Position numbers and translations under genes: made by a program | Notes under the pieces: model-generated | What the model was told of the DNA's origin: nothing | The model's input: the letters and a program-made list of their open reading frames with translations, nothing else | The model's database searches: none | Part shown: piece by piece, positions 1-10,800 of the stretch | Layout: each line of letters starts with the position of its first letter | How positions within the stretch are numbered: position 1 is the stretch's first letter | Assembly (NCBI RefSeq): GCF_015832195.1 | Contig: NC_052017.1 | Location: forward strand, 82,461,801 to 82,525,800 | Source of the DNA: Motacilla alba alba | Lineage: Eukaryota > Chordata > Aves > Passeriformes > Motacillidae | DNA length: 64,000 nucleotides | Direction of reading: 5' to 3'

Positions 1-1207
1 GAGAAAGGCCAACCCTGTATGACCAGACTAATTTCTTTTTATGAACTGGTGGCCCAGCTAGTGGGTGATAAAAAGGCAGTGGTTGTTTTCTACCTAAACT
101 TTAATAAAGGTTGGACTCCATTTGCCACAACTTTTCCCAGGAGGAAGCGGCTGGTCGTGGCTTGGACAGGTGCACTCTTCCCTGGGTTAAGAATTGTCTG
201 GATGGCTGAGCCTGGAGAGTGTTGGTGAATGGTGCTGCATCCACTTGGTGTCTGGACACTAGTGGGGTTCCCCAGGGATCAGTGCTGGGCTCGGTTGTGT
301 TCAGTATCTTTACTGATCACCTGAACAGGAGCATCAAGTGTGCTCTCTAAAAGGTCACAGACAGCACCAAACTGTGTGGAAGTGTAGCTCTGCTGAAGAA
401 TAGGAAGCCTCTGCAGGGGGATCCGGACAGGCTGGATCCACGGGCTCAGGCCAACTGTATGAGCTTCAACAAGGTCCTTTCCCTGGGTCACAGCAGCCCC
501 ACACAGCGCTAGGGGCAGAGTACTTGGAAAGTGGCCCAGTGGAAAAGAACCTGGGGACGCTGATCGACAGTGGTTGAACATGAGACAGCATATGCCCAGG
601 TGGCCAAGAAGTCAAATGATATCCTGGTCTGTTTTAAAAATACTGTGGCCAGCAGGACCAGGGCAGTGATTGTCCTGATGTACTCAGCACTTGTGGGGTT
701 ACACCTCAAATCCTGTGTCCAGTTTTGGGCCCTCAAGACAAGAAAGACATTGAGGTTCTGGAGCCAGACCAGAGAAGGACAATGAAGCTGGTGAAGGGTC
801 TTGAGCACGAGTCTTGTGAAGACTGGTGAGGAAGCTGAGCAGGGATTGTTTAGCTTGAAGAAAGGAGGCTCAGGGGAGACTTTGTCACTCACTACCACTG
901 CCTGAAAGAAGGTGGGGCTGGGTCTCTTTTGCTGGGCAGTCAGTGACAGGATGAGGGGAAATGGCCTCAGGCTGGGCTGGGGGAGGTTCAGGTTGTACAT
1001 CACTACAAATTTCTTTATTGCAAGGGTTGCTAAGCTTTGGAATGGGCTGTCAATGGAAATGGTGGAGTCACATGTAGAAGATGTGTGTGTGTGGCCATTG
1101 GGGACAACGTTTACGGGGGAACTTGGCAGTGCTGGCTTAGCAGTTGCACTCAATGATCTTAAGAGTCTTTTTCAAATAATAAGATTCAATGTTTCTATAA
1201 TTCTATC
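1..1207 (+). mobile_element. CR1 LINE, degenerate 3' portion (reverse transcriptase to 3' end)
   Basis: This is a decayed CR1 non-LTR retrotransposon in sense orientation, cut by the window's left edge. Near 90-110 the frame gives a YLNFNKG-like peptide, a decayed version of the CR1 reverse-transcriptase YLDF motif. At 264-290 it reads GVPQGSVLG, a hallmark RT motif. Near 718-748 it reads CVQFWALKTRK, matching the C-terminal CR1 ORF2 segment. The element ends at about 1180-1207 with degenerate copies of the ATTCTATGA-type 3' repeat. Frames are broken by stops and frameshifts throughout, so it is an inactive fossil. Long frames on either strand here are remnants or antisense shadows. Family identification is firm; the exact subfamily is not resolved. 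Confidence 0.93.
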
Positions 1208-3693
1208 AAAATTTGTATTTTTAGGAAAAACAGAACTGATTGGCTCATGATGCTTTAGCAGCACTGCACTAGCTTGAGCTTCCTTGCAAGATCTGGGTTA
1301 TAAATTTCCCTAGTCATTTTGCCAAAGATTGCTTATTTTGAAAGCAGTTTCATCCATTTTCCTGTTACCTTTCCTCTTTTTTTTTTTTCATTCTTCATCT
1401 ATTAATGTGTTTATTCTTTACCTTCCCTTACACAACACCTGAAGGTTCCAAGAAAGACTGAAAAGCATCTAATGGCATCCAAGGTCTATATACCAAGATT
1501 GATTGGAATGGATTTCTGTGCTTTGAGGATATATAAAATACTGATTCATACATTGGCAACACATACTTCAATCAAAGCAATTGACACACAATTCATAAGG
1601 TGAAATGGCAGAAAAAGTGATTACCCCAAGATGAGCCGCCTGTTAAATGAGAGTCTTTCGTGTGCCTCTTCACAGGAAATGAGAACTCAGGTGCAGAATC
1701 ATATTAAAAAAAAAACCAAACAAACCTCAAAGTCATCTCATGACCCTTATTAGAGCTAAAAATACCTTTTTAAGAGAAAGACAAAGAGAAAAATGGTCAA
1801 ATGAAAACTTGCATCTTATTTATTTCAATTTCAAAATTTAAAAAAATTGTTTCAATATAAAGTGCATTCCCATATCTTTCTGCAGTATCAAATTTATGAG
1901 CAAGCAAATGATAAGAAAACAGAGAAACTTCATTTATGCAGTCTACCATATATGATTGTTCAAGTCAGATGAAGTAGGTTTGCATTTGTAGAGAAGCTAA
2001 TAAAATGATTCAAAATGAAGTGCAGCAGCAATATAATATTTCAAAATGGTTTTTACAGAAGATTCAAACATCATTTGTACTTTGTCAGAGCTGCCTTGTT
2101 TCATAGTCCCTCTTATTATTGGGTCACTAGTTTATAAATTGTCAAAGAAATAAAATCTGGAAGAGCTGTCAAATTTTTGAAGAATGCCTTGAGCTAGATT
2201 CTTTGTTTTTCTGAAACAGCTTGGCATAAAAAATAAGAACTGCCAAAGAACTGCCAGATTTTAAAGAAAATTAAGGTGTCAGCAGAAAGAAATTTGTTAT
2301 CAATAAAATTTCCATACTAAAAACACAGGATGTGTTTTCAAACAGTGTCATTTTAGATACTCCTAAATCAAAGGTAGTTTTCCTTTCTGAAAAATGTTTC
2401 TTGTTGTGGCTCATTTCATTGTTATAAACTCATTGATGTGCAGTCATTTCATTGCAGTTCTTGTCAGAAAGTTCAGCAGCTTGCTGTTACTCTGGGCTTT
2501 CTTGGCATCAGTGACAATTTCCACAGCCCCCTGCAAGTTCAGTTATCAGCAGCTAACTTGGCATCTTCAGCCCTAAGCAAAAGGTTTTTGTCTGTGCAGA
2601 GAGCAGTGAATTGCAGTCAAGCAAAAATAACAGCTTAGTTTACTCAGACTCTTCATTTAAAAATAAGAGTAAAAAACTCAAGCAGAGGATAAGCCTTTGA
2701 GTTTGGCAGTGACATAATTAAGATTATTGGATCAATGTAAATTTGTCTCCTTATACATATAGTATAAGAAGCTGTCTTTAATTGCATGATAGACAGCCTT
2801 CACCTCATTCTGAGGGTTCATCCACTGGGCTCTTACTCCAGCTTACTTAGCCCATCTTTCTCCTTGTTCTCCATGTCTAGGCATGGGTTTTCAATGCTGA
2901 AAATTCTAATAAATGTTGGCTTTGCATTTTGTCTCAGGGGCTTTTACCTTGTCTTCCAAGACAGCAGGAGAAATACAAATTGAAAGAGGTATCTGATATG
3001 CCCACTGCTAGATGTGTGATCTGAAAGAAAAGTCCTGTCTTCAACAGGCAAGTGATGAGGCTTTCTTAATCCAGAATTCATCTTTGATTAGCTAGCACAA
3101 AGACTTCCTCAACTGATGCAGCTAAATTGTTTCTTTTCAATTTGATTTTAAAATTAAATGTATAGGCATAAACCAAAACACTGTGGGTTGGTTGTTTGGG
3201 TTCTTTTACTCCTTAAGGTTGTATAATTATTTTGAGTACTTGAATACTTTCCATTCAAGGTTGTACTTATGTAATAATGCTATTAGGACATACATTTTAT
3301 ATAACAATGTTATATATCTCACAACACTAGTCAACAGCAGATGTCTATCACAAGAAATGTTCATGTTTATTGTTCTAATTTTTTCAAAAATATAATTGAT
3401 GGTAACAAAGACTTATGAGGAACATGAGAAAAATATGAAGCAATTTTACTAACACCATTAGTGTTTGGCTACGATCCATTTCTTCACTCCAACAGCTACC
3501 CAACAGCTACTTATTCTGAGTTTTGCTTTACTTCTCAACTCTAGACAACCAAATACATTCCATGTTTTTTTGCTGGTGAATATTTATGTACTTCCATGAG
3601 ATTTGCATTTACCTTTCAGATTTCCTAATTTCAATTTGGTTTTTTGTGTTATCCTGTCAACTGAACACTTAAGTAATTTTCATATTTAAGACA
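1208..3693. other. AT-rich sequence with no recognised feature
   Basis: About 2.5 kb between the CR1 fossil and the solo LTR. It is AT-rich with short homopolymer runs (T-run near 1377-1388, A-run near 1708). No exon, RNA gene or known repeat was recognised; open frames are under 75 codons. Confidence 0.6.
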
Positions 3694-3699
3694 GGTAAT
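3694..3699. repeat. Target-site duplication, left copy (ggtaat)
   Basis: The six bases ggtaat abut the left end of the LTR and recur at 4373-4378 directly after its right end. A 6-bp duplication is typical of class II (ERVK-type) avian retroviral integration. Confidence 0.8.
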
Positions 3700-3813
3700 T
3701 GTGGGGTCTTGTGCCCCAGATTGGGGTGACCCCAAAAGATGGAAAAGTCTCTCCTCCAACCCATGCCTTCAAAGAAAGACTCAGTAGTCTTCTGTTGTCC
3801 GGTCTCAAGGTTG

Positions 3814-3819
3814 TTTATT
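3814..3819 (-). promoter_or_regulatory. LTR polyadenylation signal AATAAA (minus strand)
   Basis: tttatt on the plus strand reads AATAAA on the minus strand, about 96 bp downstream of the LTR TATA box, as expected near the R/U5 boundary. Confidence 0.6.
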
Positions 3820-3914
3820 GTTGGTTATCTAAAAGATTCTTCTCCCTGAACTGCTGTGGCCCGTTCAGCAGCTCAGACAAAGGCACACTGCCCTCCCAGG
3901 GGGCTGGTGCTATC

Positions 3915-3921
3915 TTTTATA
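3915..3921 (-). promoter_or_regulatory. LTR TATA box (minus strand)
   Basis: ttttata on the plus strand reads TATAAAA on the minus strand. It sits well inside the solo LTR with the polyadenylation signal about 96 bp downstream, so it is the likely U3 core promoter. Whether it is still active cannot be told from sequence. Confidence 0.6.
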
Positions 3922-4372
3922 TCATATATTACGTACTACATGTTTATACTTTTTCCCCAATGCCTACTATCTATATTGAATAGTGACTTTCTACTCTAGA
4001 CCAATCTGTGAGTGCCAACATCACCAAAGACATGGAGGCTAGGAAGGAGAAAGAAGGAGGACAGGGCACACCCAAATCCCTCCATCTTAAAACTCCTTAC
4101 CCCCATGTACAAAACTTGGACCCCTGCATACAAGGCTTAAAACCCCCCTGTACAGCACTCAGAAATCCTTCCTTTCACTTCGTGACTACTTCTACTACAA
4201 TATCTAAACTTGTGTGTGTGGCTTGTAATTCTTCATACAGAGTTGGTAATTTGCTCCATGGGCTAAGATCAAAACCCCACGTGTGTCTTTGGCTGCATGC
4301 CAGGGTCTCAGAGCCCCCTGCCAGTGGCTCTGGCCATCCAGGGCACCCAGAGGGATGTCCTGGGTTCCCACA

Positions 4373-4378
4373 GGTAAT
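4373..4378. repeat. Target-site duplication, right copy (ggtaat)
   Basis: Exact match to 3694-3699; defines the right boundary of the solo LTR. Confidence 0.8.
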
Positions 4379-6525
4379 TTGTGATGGAACACTGCTTTGA
4401 AGAGCCATATTTGGATTGGATTTTTGCATGTGTGATTTTCTACTGACTCCAAAACCATTCTTACTGGTATCAATATATTATTTATGAGGTGAACTGTGTT
4501 TGACCAGCAGCTTTAGAAATGTATCTGTATTTAAAGAACTTGACATCTGCTGTACTAACCCATCACTTTATCCTAGATACCATGCCACAGATGATCAGAA
4601 CAAGGAATACTCTCTTGTTCCCACAGAGTAATCCAGCCCTGAACTCTAGTACTTTGCATCTTGAGGCAAAATCTTCCAGGAAGATGGAATTGAATAGGTG
4701 GTTCAGTCTAAGCTCAGGCTGGAAGTTGCATAGAGCATCATAAGCATGAAACACCCTGTCAGAGAGTGGACTAAAAGTGTGCCAGGGCAGGCCAATTGTA
4801 ATAATGAAGTCAAGAAGCCTGACAAGTTTCTGTAAGCATATAACGCCTTATAATTAAGTATTTTTCCTTGAAATATTTGCTTCCATGTTCATGTGTTGAA
4901 GTGTATGAATCATTAAAATGGAAAAAGGAAGGATGCTTATGAGATTGTATCCATCTAACAGACTATATTCAATTTCATAATCCTGAAGCCTTGCATGGTC
5001 TCTCCATCCACTAGTGCACACACAAGGTAAAAAAAATAGGTAGAATAATCTGATCATCACCTTAGATTTTTTGTCAAATTGTTCTTTTATCAACAGGGAT
5101 GCAGTATTCCCAAGTTTAGAACTTACATTCTGTATTCAAAAAGTAACTTTTGAAATTTTTTTTAACCTGCAGTATATAATTTTGATAAGAGAACCAGATA
5201 TTTTGACAACTGCTCTAACCCTGTAAATTAAATACGTTTCAGCTGCAGAGTGGACTGGAGATTTTCGCCATTTGGAGAGCTGGAATTTTTTTTATTGAAT
5301 AATGCATGTTATAAATTCATAATGTTTTTACTATGTTTCTTCTTAAGGTTACATACAATTTCTGAGTAAATGTTTTTTCTGTAGGTGCTACACTCAGGGA
5401 AGTTTTGGAAGTTTACTGTGTGCAAGGTTCTCTTGAGAGAAGATAACTCATTTTAGACTTATTTTAAATGTATCGAAGAAAAACACTGCTTACCAACGGG
5501 AAATATTACAATTTTTACTTCTACGGCAGAGTATTCCTGTTAGGCCTCTGCCTGTCAACACTATACATTCTGATGACCACTTTCATTTCATCTTTGTAAG
5601 CATAGCCATCTATATTAAGTACTATGGCAAAAGCGTTTAAAGAAAAAGTGGTGGGGGAAAAAAAGTCTATCTTAAAATTAGTATTTTCTGCCACTCAGAA
5701 AAAAACCACAAAAACAAACAAACAACCCCCCCTCTAAATCTACCTACAGTCCTTCTTTAACTTAATATTAGACAGTTATTTATTGGCATAAAAGCAATTG
5801 GAACTTTTACATCTTGAAATTTCTTGACTCTGAGCTCTCCAGAAATATCCAGTATTTGAGCTACAGTTTAATGTTAGCCACATCCTTTCTTCTTTTTTTG
5901 CCAGTGGTTGTTACTAACTAAAGTAGGAAAGGAGAATTGAAAGCATGATTGTGCTTGCTTTCAAATATGAAATTTTCTGAATCTTCATCAGTCTGAAAGT
6001 ATTGAACATGTGCCATTGGTTCTTTTTGGTGTCTTGGATGAATAATTGTTTGAGAATAAAACTCCAGAATTTAATAAAAATGGTCAGTTGTGAAAAAGTG
6101 ACATACAAGGGAATAGAACCTTAAATCTTTAATCTTGTGGTAAATTTTTTATAGTTTATAGAGACGTGGTAGTGCTACTTGTAATAAGATTCACTTGGAC
6201 TTTGTCTTTCACAGTCCTTTGTTTGATTTTCCTCCATTATTGCTCATTCTTGTACCTTATCCCATCAAATGAATGACTGATTATTGGAGGTGATAAATAT
6301 TGTTTGCCATTTACTTTTTCTGCCATGTCACTATGTTTTTTGCTTGTCCTGTCAATACAACTTCAATACTGAAAAAAATCAACTATATTCCAAATGAGAA
6401 AATGAATTACATGTGCAATAAGTAAATTTTTTGCTCATTTCCTTAGCTGTTCAGAGGCTGAATGGTTGTGTGAAGCCACCAAAGTCTGCGCTTCATTTGT
6501 TTGAAATAAGATATTCATGTCCCCC
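4379..6525. other. AT-rich sequence with no recognised feature
   Basis: About 2.1 kb between two LTR insertions. A short CAAA-rich stretch followed by a run of C lies near 5701-5733. No exon, RNA gene or known repeat was recognised; open frames are under 90 codons. Confidence 0.55.
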
Positions 6526-6702
6526 TGCAGTAGGTTTCCCCTGGCTAGATGCCGGGTACCCACAAAGATGCTCTATCACCCCCCTTCTTAGCTAGTCAGA
6601 GGAGAGAAAGTAAGGTGAAAAATTACTTGTAGGTTGAGTTAAGGCAGTTTACGAAAGTAAAAGTGAAGGTTTTCACATGAACAAGGAGAAAAAGCCAATA
6701 AC

Positions 6703-6708
6703 TTTATT
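6703..6708 (-). promoter_or_regulatory. LTR polyadenylation signal AATAAA (minus strand)
   Basis: tttatt on plus reads AATAAA on minus, about 135 bp downstream of the LTR TATA box at 6841-6847. Confidence 0.55.
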
Positions 6709-6840
6709 TTCCACTTCCCATCAGCAAGCAATGTCCAGCCACTTCCCAGCAAGCAGGGCTTCAGCATGTATAGAGGTTGCTCTGGAAGGCAAACATTGTA
6801 AATAACAGATGCCCCACTGTTTCTTCCTCCTTTCTTTAAC

Positions 6841-6847
6841 TTTTATA
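6841..6847 (-). promoter_or_regulatory. LTR TATA box (minus strand)
   Basis: Reads TATAAAA on the minus strand, directly downstream of the conserved GGGATATTCCATACCATG block typical of this LTR type. It would direct transcription toward lower coordinates. Confidence 0.6.
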
Positions 6848-7547
6848 TCTGAGGAGATGTCACATGGTATGGAATATCCCTTTGGTCACTTTGGGTCAGC
6901 TGCCCTAGCAGTGTCCCCTCCCTAGATCTTGCCCTGCCCCAGCCTATGGATAGAAGGGCAGAATGTTTGAGAGACATCGCCAGAGCTGTGCCAGCCCTGC
7001 TGAGCAGGAGCCCAAACACTGGTGTGCCATCAACTCCCTTATAGCTTGTGCTTGCAATGCTAAGCACAGCACAGGGAGGGCTGCTGTGGAAAAAGGAACT
7101 CCAGCCCAGCCAGACACAATACACTCTCTTACAAGAGTAAGTGCAGTCACCAGTGAAGAAGAAGCTAAAGAGCTCTTCAGAAAGTGTATTGAGCTACACG
7201 CTCCTCACCCTTTTGACTGAATTAAATTGAGGTCTAAACCTTGTCCTAGGCATGCTATGCTGCCATGCAATGGATCTTCTGTGGCAGTTTCTTTAGCATT
7301 CTTTTAGTTCTAGAGTTATAACCCGTGAAGACTTGAAGAATGCAGTTACATGTCTCAAAACATTGTTCCTATAAGATAAGTCACCACAATGGAACTTGAG
7401 ATAAGCACACATGCCACAGTAGGAAGGAGCTAATACTTGACCTAATGGAGGTAAAGGTTTGATTGGACAAAAATTCCCGCCATGGTAGGCAGTGGGAAGT
7501 GGGAAGGAAGTAAGTAGTTATGCACAGGCCATCTCAAATAATGGGAA

Positions 7548-7572
7548 CCCAGGATACCCAGGATACCCAGGA
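7548..7572 (+). repeat. 9-bp tandem repeat in LTR U3 (cccaggata x 2.8)
   Basis: The unit cccaggata is repeated exactly at 7548-7556 and 7557-7565 with a partial third copy to 7572. It ends about 10 bp upstream of the LTR TATA-like box, where U3 enhancer repeats are often found. Confidence 0.85.
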
Positions 7573-7581
7573 CTTGGACTG

Positions 7582-7588
7582 CATAAAA
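7582..7588 (+). promoter_or_regulatory. LTR TATA-like box (plus strand)
   Basis: CATAAAA within GCATAAAAG, about 200 bp upstream of the AATAAA at 7787-7792. It would drive transcription toward higher coordinates, divergent from the TATA box at 6841-6847. Confidence 0.5.
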
Positions 7589-7786
7589 GTGGTACCTCCA
7601 GAAGAACGATTCAGCGTCCCCCACCACAAAGAAAACCAGGGTGAAGAAGGACCAGCAAGGTGCCACAGGAATCCTGTGCTGGTGATATCTTTTGCTTAAT
7701 CTCTCTTTCTCTCTTATTCTCCTTTTCTTCCCCCTTGCCACTCTCTTCTTGTTTCCTTCTGTCTCTCGACCGCATATGTACTGTTA

Positions 7787-7792
7787 AATAAA
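7787..7792 (+). promoter_or_regulatory. LTR polyadenylation signal AATAAA (plus strand)
   Basis: AATAAA after a pyrimidine-rich tract and about 75 bp before the end of the LTR, consistent with an R/U5 position. Confidence 0.6.
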
Positions 7793-7866
7793 ATCTGTAC
7801 TGTTGACTTTGGCATATAGTCTTGTTTGCACCTTAATTTGGGCAGAAGTATCTCTTAATCTTAACA

Positions 7867-10800
7867 CAACATCACTTGCAATTGTCTATGTAGATATATA
7901 TATGTATGTGTGAATAGATGTAGATGTGAACATATATGTACATAATCTGTGCAAGACTTCAAATAGGAGGAGATATCAGAAGCAGAATTCCATTCTTTGC
8001 TATATTTTTTTCACTTTATTTCTTATTCTGGTGTCTCCCATTTTCAAAGTATTACAGATATGCTTTAGCAATGCATAACACCAATACAAAAGATATTAAG
8101 AGGGTGAATTTGGGAACAATAGAGTCGTTGATCATGTCTGAGTATACAAAAGTTTATTTGGAAAGCACACAGGTATCAGTAGATGGAAAATAACATATTA
8201 TATTTTAATCCTTCATTATTTAATTAAAAATAGAGACATCTAAACTGCCACCAATATATCTGCAGAGTTAACAACTTCTTGAGATGAATGGATTCTTTCT
8301 GCAGGAAAACATTGTGATCATTTATACCCAGTTTGTATTTTTAAGATTATCTATGTCATTATAAGCAGTAGGAATATTTTTGCTTCAGTGAAAGCAGAGT
8401 TTCCAGGATACACTCAATACAATAGTATTTATTTTTCTGGAGATTAGAGGCATAGAGATTCACTCTGCCACTAGGTTTACAAGTGATAATTTAAATAGGG
8501 ATAATGTTACTGCGTATATGTGCAGAATTGTAGTTGAAGTCTGTTTCCCTCAAGAGATCTCTTTAGCAAATATTTTCAAAGTTGGCAATAGCGATTCCAT
8601 CTAAGGGTAGGTATTTATTATACTACAGTTTATAACATGTTTATTTATTTTTAAAAGAATAGCAGTTTCAAAGATTGTTATTATTGTCCAAAACAGAGTT
8701 AATATTCTGGGTTTATACATACATACATAGCTAGTGTGTTGTTAGCTTTGTATTTTAACTTGGTGTTAATTCTTATACTGATATTCATTAGCTGTTATCT
8801 AAGATATAGTCACAGGATTTATGTAATTTCAATAGCATTTTTGAATTTTTACTTTTTTTCTACATTGTTTAATGGAGATGATTTTCAGCTAGGCTACTTA
8901 TTTCTTTTTTGAATGTATCATTTATGTTCCAAGATATTTATTTTCTCTAGTTAGTTCTTTTCAAACCAAGTTAGCTGGAAGGGTTGTGTTGTTCATGTCT
9001 ATTTGTCACATTAGATTCCCAGAATCTCATCAGAACCATGTCAAATTACATCAATCCAAACTCTGGGCTTGTGATAACAGAGTGCTATAAGTACAGCATG
9101 GCTTGAAGGTTATGGTAAGACAAATAGCTTATCATGATCACAGAAGTACTATAAGAGATGCAAGAATTTAAGTGTTCATGCAATATGATTTTTTTGTTGT
9201 ACCACAGTAACCTGAAATTTTCAGTAGCTTTTGCTTTACAAAACCTGTTCACAACACTGGATTACATTTTATAGAGGTATTTGTAATCCCTGCTAGGGGA
9301 ACTGTTTTCTTTCTGAAAAAAAATACAGTAATGAGGTAGTGATAGCTTTCATTCTGACCCCAGAAAAGAGCCAAATACTGAAACAGGAAATTAAAAAACA
9401 CTCCCTGAAGTTAAACATATTACAAGATATTGCTGCCCTCACTATAAGACTGGGAATGGAGCAAAATTGCATTCCCTGGCTGCACGAGCTCTACCAGCAA
9501 ATCTGGCACAGATGCAGATAAACCAGGCAGGGTGTCTTTCTGCCTCTGCATTATGTAGAACATGACAAAAGACAGTCTATCACAAAAATGTACATTATCA
9601 TACGCTGCTGCTACTGTTATGCTCAGCTGTTTCTAGAGCTTGGACAAGCCCAGGCACACAGAGAATGAACCTTTCTCATATTATCCCTGGACTAGTGAAG
9701 CAGAGAAATGAAGTCTGTCAGAACCTAAGAACTGGCCTGCTTCTAGAAGTGTGCTATGGATTTCTCTGGTGATGTTCATATCTTTCAGAGAACACTGCTG
9801 TATTCCTTTTTTTACAATTTTGAAATGATTGGAAAGATCTGGCATGAGGCTTTTTCCACGACCCTAAATTTTCTCATGAGGAAGCAAGAGCTTTGAAGGG
9901 ACAAATCTATTATTTTTCTCCCAAGCCTGCAAGGCTATTTATTGTTGTGCCAGGCTTAACTTGCATAAGTCCCCTAAATTATTCGATATCCTTTTGGGAC
10001 TGAGATTAGAAAATTTTCAGGCTGCAATTACCAGCTCATGAAGGGATGGAAAAAAGACAAACCAAGATATATTCCTGAAAGTTCTTCTTCAGTGAAGGGT
10101 AGCCATGTCATGTCAGCAAGTAGTTTCTATTTGCTAAAATTATTCATTAGGTGAGAATGACACCTTATCCACTGTGTATCTTACTTTCCCATATATCTCA
10201 TCCTAGTGAGCCTCCTCACCAATAGTACAAACTGTAGTATATTACCTTTTCCTTTTTGAAGTTCTATTCATGCTCTTGAGTAAATTACATTTAACTGCTG
10301 TTGCAAATTTGATTCTGGGAACATGTTTAAAAGACACTTTATGGGTTCCCTAGCAGTGGCACTACTTAATTCTAAGAGCCAGAAGATTGCCTCCATTGTA
10401 TCTAGTAATAATAGAAAACTGAATTTCCCATAGCTCAGTCCAAAATACTGGCCACCCGTACACCAAATCTCTGTTACTTCCTTTGATTAACTCTCATTGG
10501 AGAGTTTCTGTTCAAGTGTTGTCAGTTTCATTGGGGGTCTTACAAATATTGGTAGATTTAGCCCTCATAGTCAGAAGTAAAGTCTAGATATACCCAAAGT
10601 ACCAAAGGCAAAAAACCATGGCATTTTTAATTTTTTTTAATATAATGTAACTTTTATTCCAGTTGTGAATATAGTAGAACAGAATAATATGTTCAAAACT
10701 AATAGATATCAATCACATTGGATTCCCAGAAATTGTTCTTTTGGACCCAATGGACACCTCCCTTGCATCAAAGGAACTCTCTTTGACTTCCGTGGTGTTT

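Larger units (their letters stand above)
3700..4372 (-). mobile_element. Solo LTR of an endogenous retrovirus, minus strand
   Basis: This 673-bp element begins TGTGGGG and ends TTCCCACA in plus orientation, so its termini are short inverted repeats of the TG...CA type. Exact copies of ggtaat flank it (3694-3699 and 4373-4378). Read on the minus strand it has a TATAAAA box at 3915-3921 and, about 96 bp further on, an AATAAA polyadenylation signal at 3814-3819; that spacing fits a U3-R-U5 layout and sets the strand. No internal retroviral sequence lies on either side, so it is a solo LTR left by recombination between two LTRs. The sequence resembles passerine LTRs I recall, probably ERVK-type given the duplication length. 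It contains short open frames only and no retroviral gene. Confidence 0.9.
6526..7123 (-). mobile_element. LTR of an avian ERVL-like endogenous retrovirus, minus strand
   Basis: In minus orientation this ~598-bp element starts TGTATTGTGTCTGGCTGG and ends CTACTGCA. It carries the block GGGATATTCCATACCATG (plus-strand complement near 6866-6883), which I recognise as a conserved part of a common avian ERVL-type LTR. A TATAAAA box follows at 6841-6847 and an AATAAA signal at 6703-6708, the correct order for U3-R-U5. The U5 end (about 6535-6640) resembles the LTR at 20710-21459 in its gggtacccggcatctagcc block. I could not find matching target-site duplications, so the exact ends are approximate and one flank may be deleted or rearranged. 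No gag, pol or env sequence is attached. Confidence 0.85.
7280..7866 (+). mobile_element. LTR of a second, unrelated endogenous retrovirus family, plus strand
   Basis: This ~587-bp element probably runs from TGTGGCAGTTTC to TCTTAACA. It has GCATAAAAGTGG at 7581-7592 (TATA-like core), a pyrimidine-rich tract from about 7698 to 7768, and an AATAAA signal at 7787-7792 followed by a U5-like tail. The whole resembles a songbird LTR I recall. It lies only about 160 bp from the opposite-strand LTR at 6526-7123 but shares no sequence with it, so they are independent insertions. No target-site duplication is visible with these ends, so boundaries are uncertain by some tens of bases. No retroviral coding region is attached. 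Confidence 0.82.

Noticed and set aside
509..1153. Longest open frame overall, 214 codons on the minus strand
   Set aside because: It is antisense to the plus-strand CR1 whose RT motifs are readable in the other direction.
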